Shown here: in pieces, positions 26,682 through 35,310 of the stretch
Position numbering within the stretch: position 1 is the stretch's first letter
How the letters are laid out: each line of letters opens with the position of its first letter
Assembly: GCF_030381805.1 (NCBI RefSeq)
Contig: NZ_JAUDRH010000011.1
Span: forward strand, 216,813 to 280,812
From: Chlorogloeopsis sp. ULAP01
GTDB lineage: Bacteria; Cyanobacteriota; Cyanobacteriia; Cyanobacteriales; Nostocaceae
Direction of reading: 5' to 3'
DNA: 64,000 bases
Notes under the pieces: generated by a model
Seen by the model: only the letters and a program-made list of their open reading frames with translations
Database searches by the model: none
What the model was told of the DNA's origin: nothing
Made by a program: the position numbers and the translations under genes

Positions 26682-27482
26682 TTGGAAGTGGCAGGAAAAT
26701 TGAAAACACAAAAAGATTTTGGGCATTACCAGCAATCGTGGATGATCCGTTTTTGTATAACTATCCTGCTAGTAGGGCAAGTATGGCTGCATTTGCTTCA
26801 GGGAAAGACATGCCACCGCCAAATTCTCGAACATGCGATCGCAGTAGGACCAGCCTCTATCTTACCTGTACTATTGGTTAATGGTTTTGCAGGTATGATT
26901 TTTACCATTCAAACTGCCAGAGAATTAGTAAGATTTGACGCAGTCAGTACAGTGGGAGGGGCTTTTGCTTTAGCATTCTGCCGAGAATTAGCACCTATTT
27001 TGACCGCTAGTATTATTGCAGGGCAAGTCGGTTCTGCTTTCGCTGCCGAAATTGGTGAGATGCGCGTGACAGAGCAGATAGATGCACTGCATATGCTGAA
27101 AACTGATCCAATCGATTATTTGATTTTGCCAAGGGTAATTGCTTGTAGTTTAATGCTGCCAATCTTAACAATCATCGGTTTAGTAGTAGGTATTGCAGGT
27201 GGTGTTTTTGCAGCCCAACAGTTTTACCAAATACTTCCAGAGGTATTTTTAGAGTCAGTTAGAAATTTTTTAGTGATACCAGATGTGTTTATAGTTTTGT
27301 TCAAGGGACTAATTTTTGGCTTGATGATTGCTGTTGTTGGTTGTAGTTGGGGAATAACTACTATTGGTGGAGCAAAACAGGTAGGCGAATCAGCTACAGC
27401 AGCAGTTGTCACAACTTGGGTGCTAATTTTTATAGTTGATTTTTTTCTCTCTTTGCTGCTGTATGAAAAGCCAAGTTTCTAG
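26682..27482 (+). CDS. MlaE-family ABC lipid transporter permease
   Basis: 266 aa inner-membrane permease of the MlaE/YrbE (TGD1-like) family, part of a lipid-trafficking importer with an ATPase and an MCE substrate-binding protein. Characteristic segment: GGAFALAFCRELAPILTAS followed by GQVGSAFAAEIGEMRVTEQI and DALHMLKTDPIDYL. About five membrane helices. The start is uncertain: TTG at 26682, GTG at 26688; no ATG fits the N-terminus. Partner genes are not adjacent, as is usual in cyanobacteria. Confidence 0.9.
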   Translation: MEVAGKLKTQKDFGHYQQSWMIRFCITILLVGQVWLHLLQGKTCHRQILEHAIAVGPASILPVLLVNGFAGMIFTIQTARELVRFDAVSTVGGAFALAFCRELAPILTASIIAGQVGSAFAAEIGEMRVTEQIDALHMLKTDPIDYLILPRVIACSLMLPILTIIGLVVGIAGGVFAAQQFYQILPEVFLESVRNFLVIPDVFIVLFKGLIFGLMIAVVGCSWGITTIGGAKQVGESATAAVVTTWVLIFIVDFFLSLLLYEKPSF

Positions 27483-27523
27483 AAATAGAAGGCAGAGATC
27501 AGAAGGGTGTCTCTACAAAATCA

Positions 27524-27613
27524 GGAATTACACACGAGTTATGAATAATAAACCGCTCCAGGCGCAGAGGAAACGGAGTCAAGAGGATTTAAGAGGGATT
27601 TTGCGTAAGTTCT
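27524..27613. mobile_element. MITE-like element, copy B (about 90 bp)
   Basis: Right end GCGTAAGTTCT; left end AGGAATTACAC is a decayed version of AGAACTTACGC. The interior matches the reverse complement of copy A (8781-8863): acgagttatg, aataataaac, gctccaggc, cggagtcaagaggattt. It has a short extra block (gcagaggaa) not in copy A. Confidence 0.65.
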
Positions 27614-27633
27614 AAAATTTATGTGTATCGTGA

Positions 27634-30600
27634 TTAACTGTTACGTCTGGTGAGAGCAGCAATTGCCATCGCTAGTTCAGATGGATCGACAGGTTTTGTA
27701 AGATGTCTTTGAAAACCTGCCGAGATGACTTTTTGATAGTTAACTTCTCCTGCAAAGGCTGTAAGGGCGATCGCTGGTAATTTTCTTAGTGAGGCTGCTT
27801 CCAAAGCTCTAACTTGTCGAATCAGCATATAGCCATCGGTTTCAGGCATAGCAATATCACTTAACAGTAAGTCTGGCTGGATTTGGGCGATCGCTAATAG
27901 TGCTTCCCTCGCCGAAGCAACTCCATGAACTTCAACACCATACTGCTCAAGGATTAAGACTAGTAAATTCAGAGTATCAACATCATCATCCACAACTACT
28001 ACCCGCAATCCTTGAAGATTGGCAGAAGTTTCGGGCAAAGAGTTATCTTCACTGGTTTGAGAGACATCGTTAATTAGGGGTAGTGTTACTGTAAAGGTTG
28101 CTCCTAGTCCTTCTCCTAAACTCGCTACTTGAATAGAGCCACCGTGGAGTTCGACAATATGGCGGACAATTGCTAGTCCTAATCCTAGTCCACCAAACTT
28201 TCTTGTTGTTGCCTCATCTGCTTGTCGAAAACGTTCAAATACGTAAGGCAGAAAGTCAGGACTAATGCCTTTGCCGGTATCAGTAACGGTGATTTGGGCA
28301 TAGTTAGTGATCGGGGATTGGTGAGTCCAGCGCGTTGCGGAGGTTCCCTCCGTTGTAGCGACTGGCGAACCCGAAGGGGGATTGGTGATTGGGTACTGGA
28401 TAATAGGTGCAGAATCGTAATTTACATCTTCTTCCCTTGTCTTTTTCTCAGTCCCTAGTCCCCAGTTCCCAGTCCCCAACCTTACCTCTACTTGCCCACC
28501 ATTGGAAGTAAACTTAATTGCATTTGAAAGTAAATTCCAAACGACTTGCTGCAAGCGGTTCGGATCGCCCTCGACTTTGCCTACTCCAGAATCAAAGTGT
28601 GTATAAATTTGAATTGATTTGGCTTCAGCAGCCAGACGCACCGTTTCCAATGCTGCCTCAATTGTGGAAACTAAATCAACCGCACAGACATTTAAACTCA
28701 GCTTACCGCGTAGGATCCGCGAGACATCAAGTAAATCATCAATCAACCGTGTTTGTAATTTAGCATTACGCTCAATAGTTTCTAGCGCTTGAGTGGTTTT
28801 TGCTGCATCCAACTTCCGAGTAAGCAGGAGTTTCGACCAACCTAGAATAGGATTGAGTGGAGAGCGTAGTTCGTGGGAAACAATTGCGAGAAAATCATCT
28901 TTAATACGGTTGGCTGCTTCGGCTTCAGCACGAGCTGCCTGTTCCAATTGCAGCAAGCGATCGCGTTCAGCTTCTGCTTGTTTGCGAGCGGTGATATCGA
29001 GCACACAGGCAAAACCCTGTTCTGAAGTGTCCTCAAATAATGCAGCAGCAATAGCCACAAATACACGGCTGCCATCTTTGCGGAAAAATTCTTTTTCAAA
29101 CGCTGTGCAAACCCCGTATAACTTCAGTTCTTCAACCGCTTGTTCAGTCTGCTCTATGTGTTCTGGTGGAGTCATTTCTTGCCAATCTAGCTTGCCTGCC
29201 AATAAATCCTCTTGGGCGTAACCAACCATCTGGAGAAAGGCATCATTGGCTTGTGTGATGTTGCCGCTCATGTCACAGAAAAACACACCAATAATATTAG
29301 AGTCAACAATCCGCCGAAATCGAGCTTCGCTAGCTTTTAAGGCTATTTCTGCCCGCTTGCGATCGGTGATATCAACATTAATGCCAAGCATCTTTAAGGG
29401 CTTGCCGTCGTCATCATAAAACACTCTCGCTCTACCATGCAGCCAATGAATGCTGCCATCTTTCCAAATGACGCGCCAGTCGGTGAAAAACTCGCCTGTT
29501 TGCAGCGCACTTCGCATATCTGCTTCTGCGTTGGCTAAATCATCGGGGTGTACCCATTTCGCCCACTCTTCGTAAGTACCACCAAATTCACCAGGCTCTA
29601 AACCGTAAATCGCTTCTAGCTCTTTCGACCAAGTATTAACATTGGTTTGAATATTCCACTCAAAACTGCCCACTTTTGCCGCCGCTTGAGCTAAATCGAG
29701 CCATTCTTGCTTTTGACGCAATGCTGCTTCTGTCTGTTTGCGTTCGGTTACATCAATGAATGCTCCGATCGCACCTCTGACGGCACCAGAATCATCCCGT
29801 AATGGCACAGCTTTGCCGTAAATTGATCGCACATCATCTTGACTGAAAACAAATTCAAATTCTCCTTCAATCTCTTTTCCGGTGCGAGCCGCCTGTTGCA
29901 TCGGTAACTCAGTAAGTGGAATATCTTGACCATTTTTTTGGATCTTAAACTGAAAGGGATACTGTGCATCAGCAGGAGTAGCTGTTATGACTGAGTCTGG
30001 AGGTAAACGCATCAGTTTGTAGGCGGTGCGGTTTGCTGTCATGTGATGACATTGAGGATCACTTGCAATCCAAACAGCAGCTGGAACTGTTTCCATAAAA
30101 GTTTCAAGTTCTTCAGCCCGTGCTTTGGCGATCGCTTCACTCTGTCGCAATGCCTTTTCTGCTTGCTTGCGGTAAGTAATATCACTACAAACTCCAACCC
30201 ACTCACGAATTTTGCCGTCTTCTGTCGCAACAGGCACACCCCTAGCAGAAAAATAACGATAAATACCGTCTGCACCACGAATTCGGTATTCATTTTCATA
30301 AATACTTTTTGTCTGAACTGCGTGAGTCCAAATCCGGGCGGTTCGTTCCCGATCATCTGGGTGCAATGCTTCTAACCAACCCCAACCTTTGACTTGTGCT
30401 TGAGTTTGCCCTGTATAAGCTCTCCAATCTGGCATATCAACTACCTGTCCATCAGGCTGAGTTGTCCATACCATTTGGGAAGTTGCAACTACTAAAGAGC
30501 GATACCGCTCTCCACTTTCTCGCAAAGCAACTTCTACTTGCTTATGTTTAGTGATATCAGTTAACATTGCGATCGCGCCTGAAAATTCACCTTGGGTATC

Positions 30601-31260
30601 TAGCACAGCGCTAGTAGAGAGAATTGTCCAAAGTTCAGACTTATCTTGGTGGCGCAAACGCAAGTCAAACTGCTGTTTAGCCTCTTGAACACTTTGCCTT
30701 TGTTGCTCTAGCCATTGCTCAACTTCAATTCGAGCTTGATGATCCATAAACTCGAAAATTGAACAGCCAAGCATTTGTTCAACACTGTAGCCAAGCATTT
30801 GGGCTAGCCGTTGGTTCACATATTCTGTCTTTCCCTCACTGTCAAATATCCAGATGCCTTCATTAGCTGTCTCAAACAGGCGACGATAGCTTACTTGTAA
30901 TTTTGCTAGCTCTGCTTCTGATTTTTGCTTGGCGTTACGAAGTTGTGAAATTAACCAGCTAATTAATAATGCTACCAAGCTGAATATAACTAGCTGTAAG
31001 AGTTCATCTCCACTGTACAGTAACAGAGAGTAGAAAGGTGGTAAAAAAAAGTAGTTGTTGACGAAAACAGCTAATACCGTAGCTACCAAACTGGTAGCAA
31101 AGCCGCCATACCAGCTGCTAAAGGCAATGGCAGCACAAAAAAGTAGCGAAACTTCTAGCCGCAGCAGTTGTTCTAGCAACAAGCCCAGTAGCAGCGCTGA
31201 TAAGACTGACAAAATAGAAAAACTGTAACGCTGCAACTGATAGAACTGGACCTTTAACAT
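27634..31260 (-). CDS. Hybrid histidine kinase: KdpD-like TM region, five PAS, HisKA, HATPase, receiver
   Basis: 1208 aa. The N-terminus (about 12-110) holds four membrane helices of the DUF4118/KdpD type. Then come PAS/PAC modules at roughly 120-240, 245-370, 375-505, 510-635 and 640-765. HisKA carries the phospho-His in AIVSHELRSPLNPILG; HATPase shows NLLSNAIKFTSNGGQ, VTDTGKGIS and GGLGLGLAIV. A C-terminal receiver has VVVVDDDVDTL and the phospho-Asp in LLLSDIAMPETDG. The HATPase domain is split by a 59-residue low-complexity insertion from repeat DNA (28300-28476), placed between the N and G1 boxes. Signal and partner regulator unknown. Confidence 0.93.
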   Translation of the reverse strand: MLKVQFYQLQRYSFSILSVLSALLLGLLLEQLLRLEVSLLFCAAIAFSSWYGGFATSLVATVLAVFVNNYFFLPPFYSLLLYSGDELLQLVIFSLVALLISWLISQLRNAKQKSEAELAKLQVSYRRLFETANEGIWIFDSEGKTEYVNQRLAQMLGYSVEQMLGCSIFEFMDHQARIEVEQWLEQQRQSVQEAKQQFDLRLRHQDKSELWTILSTSAVLDTQGEFSGAIAMLTDITKHKQVEVALRESGERYRSLVVATSQMVWTTQPDGQVVDMPDWRAYTGQTQAQVKGWGWLEALHPDDRERTARIWTHAVQTKSIYENEYRIRGADGIYRYFSARGVPVATEDGKIREWVGVCSDITYRKQAEKALRQSEAIAKARAEELETFMETVPAAVWIASDPQCHHMTANRTAYKLMRLPPDSVITATPADAQYPFQFKIQKNGQDIPLTELPMQQAARTGKEIEGEFEFVFSQDDVRSIYGKAVPLRDDSGAVRGAIGAFIDVTERKQTEAALRQKQEWLDLAQAAAKVGSFEWNIQTNVNTWSKELEAIYGLEPGEFGGTYEEWAKWVHPDDLANAEADMRSALQTGEFFTDWRVIWKDGSIHWLHGRARVFYDDDGKPLKMLGINVDITDRKRAEIALKASEARFRRIVDSNIIGVFFCDMSGNITQANDAFLQMVGYAQEDLLAGKLDWQEMTPPEHIEQTEQAVEELKLYGVCTAFEKEFFRKDGSRVFVAIAAALFEDTSEQGFACVLDITARKQAEAERDRLLQLEQAARAEAEAANRIKDDFLAIVSHELRSPLNPILGWSKLLLTRKLDAAKTTQALETIERNAKLQTRLIDDLLDVSRILRGKLSLNVCAVDLVSTIEAALETVRLAAEAKSIQIYTHFDSGVGKVEGDPNRLQQVVWNLLSNAIKFTSNGGQVEVRLGTGNWGLGTEKKTREEDVNYDSAPIIQYPITNPPSGSPVATTEGTSATRWTHQSPITNYAQITVTDTGKGISPDFLPYVFERFRQADEATTRKFGGLGLGLAIVRHIVELHGGSIQVASLGEGLGATFTVTLPLINDVSQTSEDNSLPETSANLQGLRVVVVDDDVDTLNLLVLILEQYGVEVHGVASAREALLAIAQIQPDLLLSDIAMPETDGYMLIRQVRALEAASLRKLPAIALTAFAGEVNYQKVISAGFQRHLTKPVDPSELAMAIAALTRRNS
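28300..28476. repeat. In-frame repeat insertion in the kinase ATPase domain
   Basis: 177 bp (59 codons) between VEVRL and AQITVTDTGKG. It combines a GTTGTAGCGACTGGCGAACC element (as at 57600-57735 and 12301-12423) flanked by STRR heptamers (gattggtgattgggtactgg; tccccagttcccagtcccc). No stop codon in the host frame. Confidence 0.75.
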
Positions 31261-31355
31261 ACTGCTTTGTATTCCTGGCAGTAACTTATGTCTAATTAAG
31301 ACACAAATTCTTATTTTACAGTCAATTTAGGTTAAGTTATATGAAATTCTGTACT

Positions 31356-32933
31356 TTACATTTTGATGACTTTCAAAGCTCTAAAACTTTTATCTGCACA
31401 ACCACTAATAAATCCACCCATAGTTTGAATTGTTTGCAGATATTCTAAAGCAAGTTGGCTAATAGCTTCTCCAGGCATTAATACAGGAATTCCTGGCGGA
31501 TAAGGACAGACTATTTCTGCACAAATGCGCCCCGTAGTTTCTTGGATAGGTAATGTTTCTGTTTTGGCGAAGAAAGCTTCTCGTGGTGAAATATGCACAG
31601 TATTCCCCATATTAATAAAATCATCCCATAAAATGTAGGGCAAATTGAAGTCTGTCAAAGCTGTGTTCAAGCCGAGGGAGTTAGGAGGCAAACTCATTTG
31701 GGCAAGACTAGTAAATGCCTCAAGCAACTGCTCAATATCTTGTTGTGTATTGCCAAGGCTAATAATAAAAGTGAGATGTTTTTGGGAAGCAAATTCTGCC
31801 GTGACAGCGAAGTGTTGATCGAGAATTTCTTCGGCAGCAAAGCCAGTTAAACCTAAGCCAGAAACAGTGACTGTTAATCGCGTTTTGTCTAAAGCAAGAA
31901 AATTTGACCTTATCCCCAGCCCCTCTCCTTGAAAGGAGAGGGGTGCCGCAGGCGGGGTGAGGTTAAAAACTGATAATCCTGGTATTTGCTCAATCCGGCT
32001 TCTTGCTTCATCTGCTAGTTGCAATGTGTGAGACATGAATTGTTGACCGTACAGTGCCATTTGCTGACGTGCCGCATCGAGGGAAGCCAGGAGTAAATAA
32101 CTAGGACTGGTAGACTGTACTAATTGCAATGCTTTACTAATGCGATCGCCCTCTATCCTCGTTCCTTGAAGATGTAGCATTGAGGTTTGGGTAAAAGCAC
32201 CCAGGGTTTTGTGAATCGATTGTACGGCTAAGTCAGCACCTGCGGCTAAGGCTGGAGTGGGTAGTTCGCAATGAAAGGCGAAATGTGCGCCGTGGGCTTC
32301 GTCTACCAGTAACGGAATATTGTATTGGTGAGTAATATTCGCGATCGCGCTGATATCTCCACAAACGCCGTAATAGGTGGGATAAACCATCATCACAGCT
32401 TTGGCATCGGGATGTTGTTCTAGGGCGGCTGCTACAGCATCGGGAGTGATGCTGTGGGCAATATCTAAAACCAAGTCATATTCTGGATTAATAAAAATTG
32501 GCATCGCGCCAGAGAGAATTAATCCGGCGATCGCTGAAGAATGAACATTGCGCGGCAAGATAATTTTATCGCCAGCACCACAAGTCGCCAGAATTGCCGC
32601 CTCTACTCCACAGGTAGAACCATTGACTAAAAACCATGTCTGTTCTGCACCAAAGGCTTGCGCTGCCAGTTGTTGTGCTTGTTGGATCACACCACTAGCA
32701 GCAAACAGATTATCTAACTCTGTTAATTCCGGTAAATCGAGACGAAAGATAGATTTACCGAAAACATCAGCTATTTTTTGGGAAATGCCTTGTCCCCGCT
32801 TGTGTCCAGGAGTGTAAAAGGGTGCGTGAGGACGTTCGGCACAAGCTTTTAAAGTATCTAATAAAGGTGTTTGATTTTGATCGAGCATTTGGATGTAGCC
32901 ATTTTGGGAGATGGCAACATAGTTGCCTGTCAT
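31356..32933 (-). CDS. Orn/Lys/Arg decarboxylase family PLP protein
   Basis: 525 aa fold-type I PLP enzyme of the short cyanobacterial arginine/lysine decarboxylase group. Markers: PFYTPGHKRGQGIS near the N-terminus, FLVNGSTCGVEAAILA, LVDEAHGAHFAFH, and the PLP lysine in SIHKTLGAFTQTS; C-terminal PYPPGIPVLMPGE. The precise amino-acid substrate is not determinable by eye. Between FNLTPPAAPL and FLALDKTRLT is an inserted GC-rich palindrome (31906-31972) kept in frame. The start shown is ATG; an internal start at MLDQNQTPLL is equally plausible and would fit the family length better. Confidence 0.88.
   Translation of the reverse strand: MTGNYVAISQNGYIQMLDQNQTPLLDTLKACAERPHAPFYTPGHKRGQGISQKIADVFGKSIFRLDLPELTELDNLFAASGVIQQAQQLAAQAFGAEQTWFLVNGSTCGVEAAILATCGAGDKIILPRNVHSSAIAGLILSGAMPIFINPEYDLVLDIAHSITPDAVAAALEQHPDAKAVMMVYPTYYGVCGDISAIANITHQYNIPLLVDEAHGAHFAFHCELPTPALAAGADLAVQSIHKTLGAFTQTSMLHLQGTRIEGDRISKALQLVQSTSPSYLLLASLDAARQQMALYGQQFMSHTLQLADEARSRIEQIPGLSVFNLTPPAAPLSFQGEGLGIRSNFLALDKTRLTVTVSGLGLTGFAAEEILDQHFAVTAEFASQKHLTFIISLGNTQQDIEQLLEAFTSLAQMSLPPNSLGLNTALTDFNLPYILWDDFINMGNTVHISPREAFFAKTETLPIQETTGRICAEIVCPYPPGIPVLMPGEAISQLALEYLQTIQTMGGFISGCADKSFRALKVIKM
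31906..31972. repeat. In-frame CCCCTCTCC palindrome in the decarboxylase gene
   Basis: CCCCTCTCCTT-ga-AAGGAGAGGGG (31920-31943) with flanking gcaggcggggtgagg, encoding TPPAAPLSFQGEGLGIRSN. The same palindrome ends the window at about 63966-63994 in non-coding context. Confidence 0.7.
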
Positions 32934-32971
32934 TTAGGTTGGTAAAGTCGAATAATTTTACTACGCTGATC

Positions 32972-33196
32972 ATGATTTATCCCACACCAGATCCTTTACC
33001 AAACGAGCCACAAATTCCCGATCCTGAACCAACTCTACCACGTCCTGAACCGACACCAGGGCCAACTAATCCCCCACAACCGATACCCAGTCCTGTTCCT
33101 GAACCCATACCAGGGCCTGTTCCTGAACCAGTTCCCGGTACTATTCCTCAAACAGTTCCAGCACCAATTCCCCAAACAATTCCCAATCCTGTGTGA
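32972..33196 (+). CDS. Small proline-rich PxP-repeat protein
   Basis: 74 aa from ATG 32972 (MIYPTPDPLPNEPQIPDPEP). Composition is dominated by Pro, Glu, Gln and Thr in P-x-P steps (PSPVPEPIPGPVPEPVPG; IPQTVPAPIPQTIPNPV). No signal peptide or hydrophobic segment. It is divergent from the decarboxylase gene and 85 bp upstream of ychF. Such proline-rich ORFs recur in cyanobacteria without known function; expression is not proven. Confidence 0.55.
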   Translation: MIYPTPDPLPNEPQIPDPEPTLPRPEPTPGPTNPPQPIPSPVPEPIPGPVPEPVPGTIPQTVPAPIPQTIPNPV

Positions 33197-33281
33197 TATC
33201 CTCCCGGCGCTTATCCACTGCTGAACCCCCAAAAGCTAAAATGAATTTCGTCTAGTTTGCACTCAAAATCCAAAATTAAAA

Positions 33282-34373
33282 ATGCTAAGAGCCGGGATTG
33301 TCGGACTTCCCAACGTTGGAAAATCTACGTTATTCAACGCCTTGGTTGCTAATGCTAAAGCAGAGGCTGCTAACTTTCCTTTTTGTACGATTGAACCGAA
33401 TGTTGGCGTTGTTGCAGTGCCAGACGAGCGGTTAAATATTTTAGGCAAGATTTCCAATTCGGCACAAATTGTCCCGGCGCGTGTTGAGTTCGTGGATATT
33501 GCCGGGTTGGTTAAAGGCGCAAGCAAAGGAGAGGGACTGGGTAACCAATTTTTGTCTCATATCCGGGAAGTTGATGCGATCGTGCATGTAGTGCGTTGTT
33601 TTGAAAATGATGACATTATTCACGTCGCTGGTTCGGTCGAGCCAGCGCGTGATATTGAAATCATTAATTTGGAGCTTGTGTTAGCAGATTTAGCACAAGT
33701 AGAGCGGCGAATAGAACGCACCCGCAAGCAAGCTCGTGCTAGCAAAGAAGCACAATTTGAATTGACGGTACTGGAAAAATTAGCTGCGGCATTAAACGAA
33801 GGGCGATCGGTGCGGCAAGTTAGTCTACCAGAAGAAGAAGCTGCGGTGATTCAACCACTAGGATTGTTGACTTCTAAGCCCATAATTTATGCTGCTAATG
33901 TTTCTGAAGATGACTTGGCAACTGGTAATGAATATGTAGAACAAGTGCGGCAAATTGCAGGATCAGAAAATGCTCAAGTAGTTGTTGTTTCTGCCCAAGT
34001 AGAATCAGAATTAATTGAAATACCAGAGGAAGAAAGAGGTGAGTTTCTTGCTTCTTTGGGTGTAGAAGAAGGCGGTTTAAAATCTTTAATTCGTGCTACT
34101 TACACATTATTAGGATTGCGTACTTATTTCACCTCTGGAGAGAAAGAAACTCGTGCTTGGACAATTACAGCCGGGATGTTAGCACCACAGGCTGCGGGAG
34201 TGATTCACAGTGATTTTGAACGCGGATTTATTCGAGCAGAGACTGTAGCTTACGATGACTTAGTTACGGCTGGTTCGATGAATGCTGCGAAGGAAAAAGG
34301 ATTAGTTCGCAGTGAAGGTAAAGATTACATTGTTAAGGAAGGCGATGTGATGTTATTCCGATTTAATGTGTAG
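33282..34373 (+). CDS. ychF: Redox-regulated ATPase YchF (Obg-like, OLA1 family)
   Basis: 363 aa P-loop NTPase of the Obg family with ATP preference, associated with ribosomes and stress. Seen: GIVGLPNVGKSTLFNAL (G1), DIAGLVKGASKGEGLGN (G3), the NVSE motif in YAANVSED in place of NKxD, and a C-terminal TGS domain (FTSGEKETRAWTI; GVIHSDFERGFIRAE). Start: ATG with no strong SD. A hairpin terminator follows 46 bp after the stop. Confidence 0.97.
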   Translation: MLRAGIVGLPNVGKSTLFNALVANAKAEAANFPFCTIEPNVGVVAVPDERLNILGKISNSAQIVPARVEFVDIAGLVKGASKGEGLGNQFLSHIREVDAIVHVVRCFENDDIIHVAGSVEPARDIEIINLELVLADLAQVERRIERTRKQARASKEAQFELTVLEKLAAALNEGRSVRQVSLPEEEAAVIQPLGLLTSKPIIYAANVSEDDLATGNEYVEQVRQIAGSENAQVVVVSAQVESELIEIPEEERGEFLASLGVEEGGLKSLIRATYTLLGLRTYFTSGEKETRAWTITAGMLAPQAAGVIHSDFERGFIRAETVAYDDLVTAGSMNAAKEKGLVRSEGKDYIVKEGDVMLFRFNV

Positions 34374-34418
34374 AGCAACCGCAATTACACTAAATTTTTC
34401 AGCAATATATTTTTCTCG

Positions 34419-34446
34419 ACACCTCTCAAAAAGGGGTGTTATTTTT
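34419..34446 (+). terminator. Terminator after ychF
   Basis: ACACC-tctcaaaaagg-GGTGT then taTTTTT; sits 46 bp past the ychF stop codon. Confidence 0.65.
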
Positions 34447-34500
34447 GTAATAATATCCGCTTGTAATTTGAACAATACAAGGATACTTAAAAATGATGGG

Positions 34501-34677
34501 ATGACTGTTTAGGGACTTGTTAAAGAATTTGAGCGTTCAGCAAAAAAGGTTTCACGGGATTTTATAAAAAGTAGTAGTGAAGAGATAAGTTTATTATTTG
34601 ATACAAAACTTTATCCATTAGCTGACAAGCTCGATTATATAGCTCAACAACGTATTGATTACCAATTAGAAAACTAG
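34501..34677 (+). pseudogene. 58-codon ORF interrupted by an amber codon at position 4
   Basis: ATG ACT GTT TAG GGA, followed by an open frame that reads GLVKEFERSAKKVSRDFIKS, SSEEISLLFDTKLYPLADK, LDYIAQQRIDYQLEN-stop. The composition after the TAG is protein-like (amphipathic helical), and no ATG, GTG or TTG restarts the frame nearby, so a CAG or CAA to TAG change is the simplest reading. I do not recognise the family. It lies just ahead of the frameshifted xisI-like gene. Confidence 0.55.
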
Positions 34678-34737
34678 CGATCGCTCAAATACCTCTAAAG
34701 CTGATGATTGTAATTTAGAGCGAAAGGAAATCAACAC

Positions 34738-35060
34738 ATGGATACCATCACGTTCTATCGAGAAATTGTCAAGCAGGTAATTAGTGATTATGCCAAACTG
34801 CGACCATCCCACGGCAACATACGCTTAGATGTCATCTTTGACGAAATGCGCGATCGCTCTGCTCTGGTGCAAGTTGGTTGGGATAGAAAGCGGCATGTGC
34901 ATGGCAACCTGATTTATATGGTTATAGAGAACGGGAAAGTAATAATTGAGACGATGGCATGGAATATGGAATTACTCAGGACTTAGTTAAAAAAGGTATC
35001 CCTGAGAGTGACATTGTGCTAGCTTTTTTTTCGGATTCTCAGCCTGTTTCCATAGCTTAA
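34738..35060 (+). pseudogene. XisI-like protein, frameshifted
   Basis: XisI-type proteins, first described as excision-control factors of the fdxN element in Anabaena heterocysts. The frame reads MDTITFYREIVKQVISDYAK then VIFDEMRDRSALVQVGW and ends early (…MELLRT-stop, 34986). One nucleotide is missing near 34950: the +1 frame then continues DGMEYGITQDLVKKGIPESD, IVLAFFSDSQPVSIA-stop (35060), the normal XisI end. The full product would be about 108 aa. No XisH gene is adjacent; the upstream ORF is unrelated and also broken. Confidence 0.75.
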
Positions 35061-35310
35061 AAATGGGAAGATATCGAAATATTAGTGTCCCTAGTCCAAC
35101 TTGTTTTCTTCTGCCCTCTACCCGGTTGGTGAGCGTAGTCGAAGTGCTGCCCTCTTAATACTATTCCTCCCGACTCTAGTTTTCCCTCCCGAAAGGCTAG
35201 TTTCAAAATACTCTCATAGGTAGTAGAGCGGATATTTTTTGTTTGCGACCATATTTTCTAATTTAGATAAATAAATTTAGTTAAGTTGTTTATTTCCTAG
35301 CTTAGGTGAA

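Noticed and set aside
28222..29221. Plus-strand ORFs of 78-142 aa within the hybrid kinase
   Set aside because: Antisense shadows; the minus-strand frame is a complete multidomain kinase.
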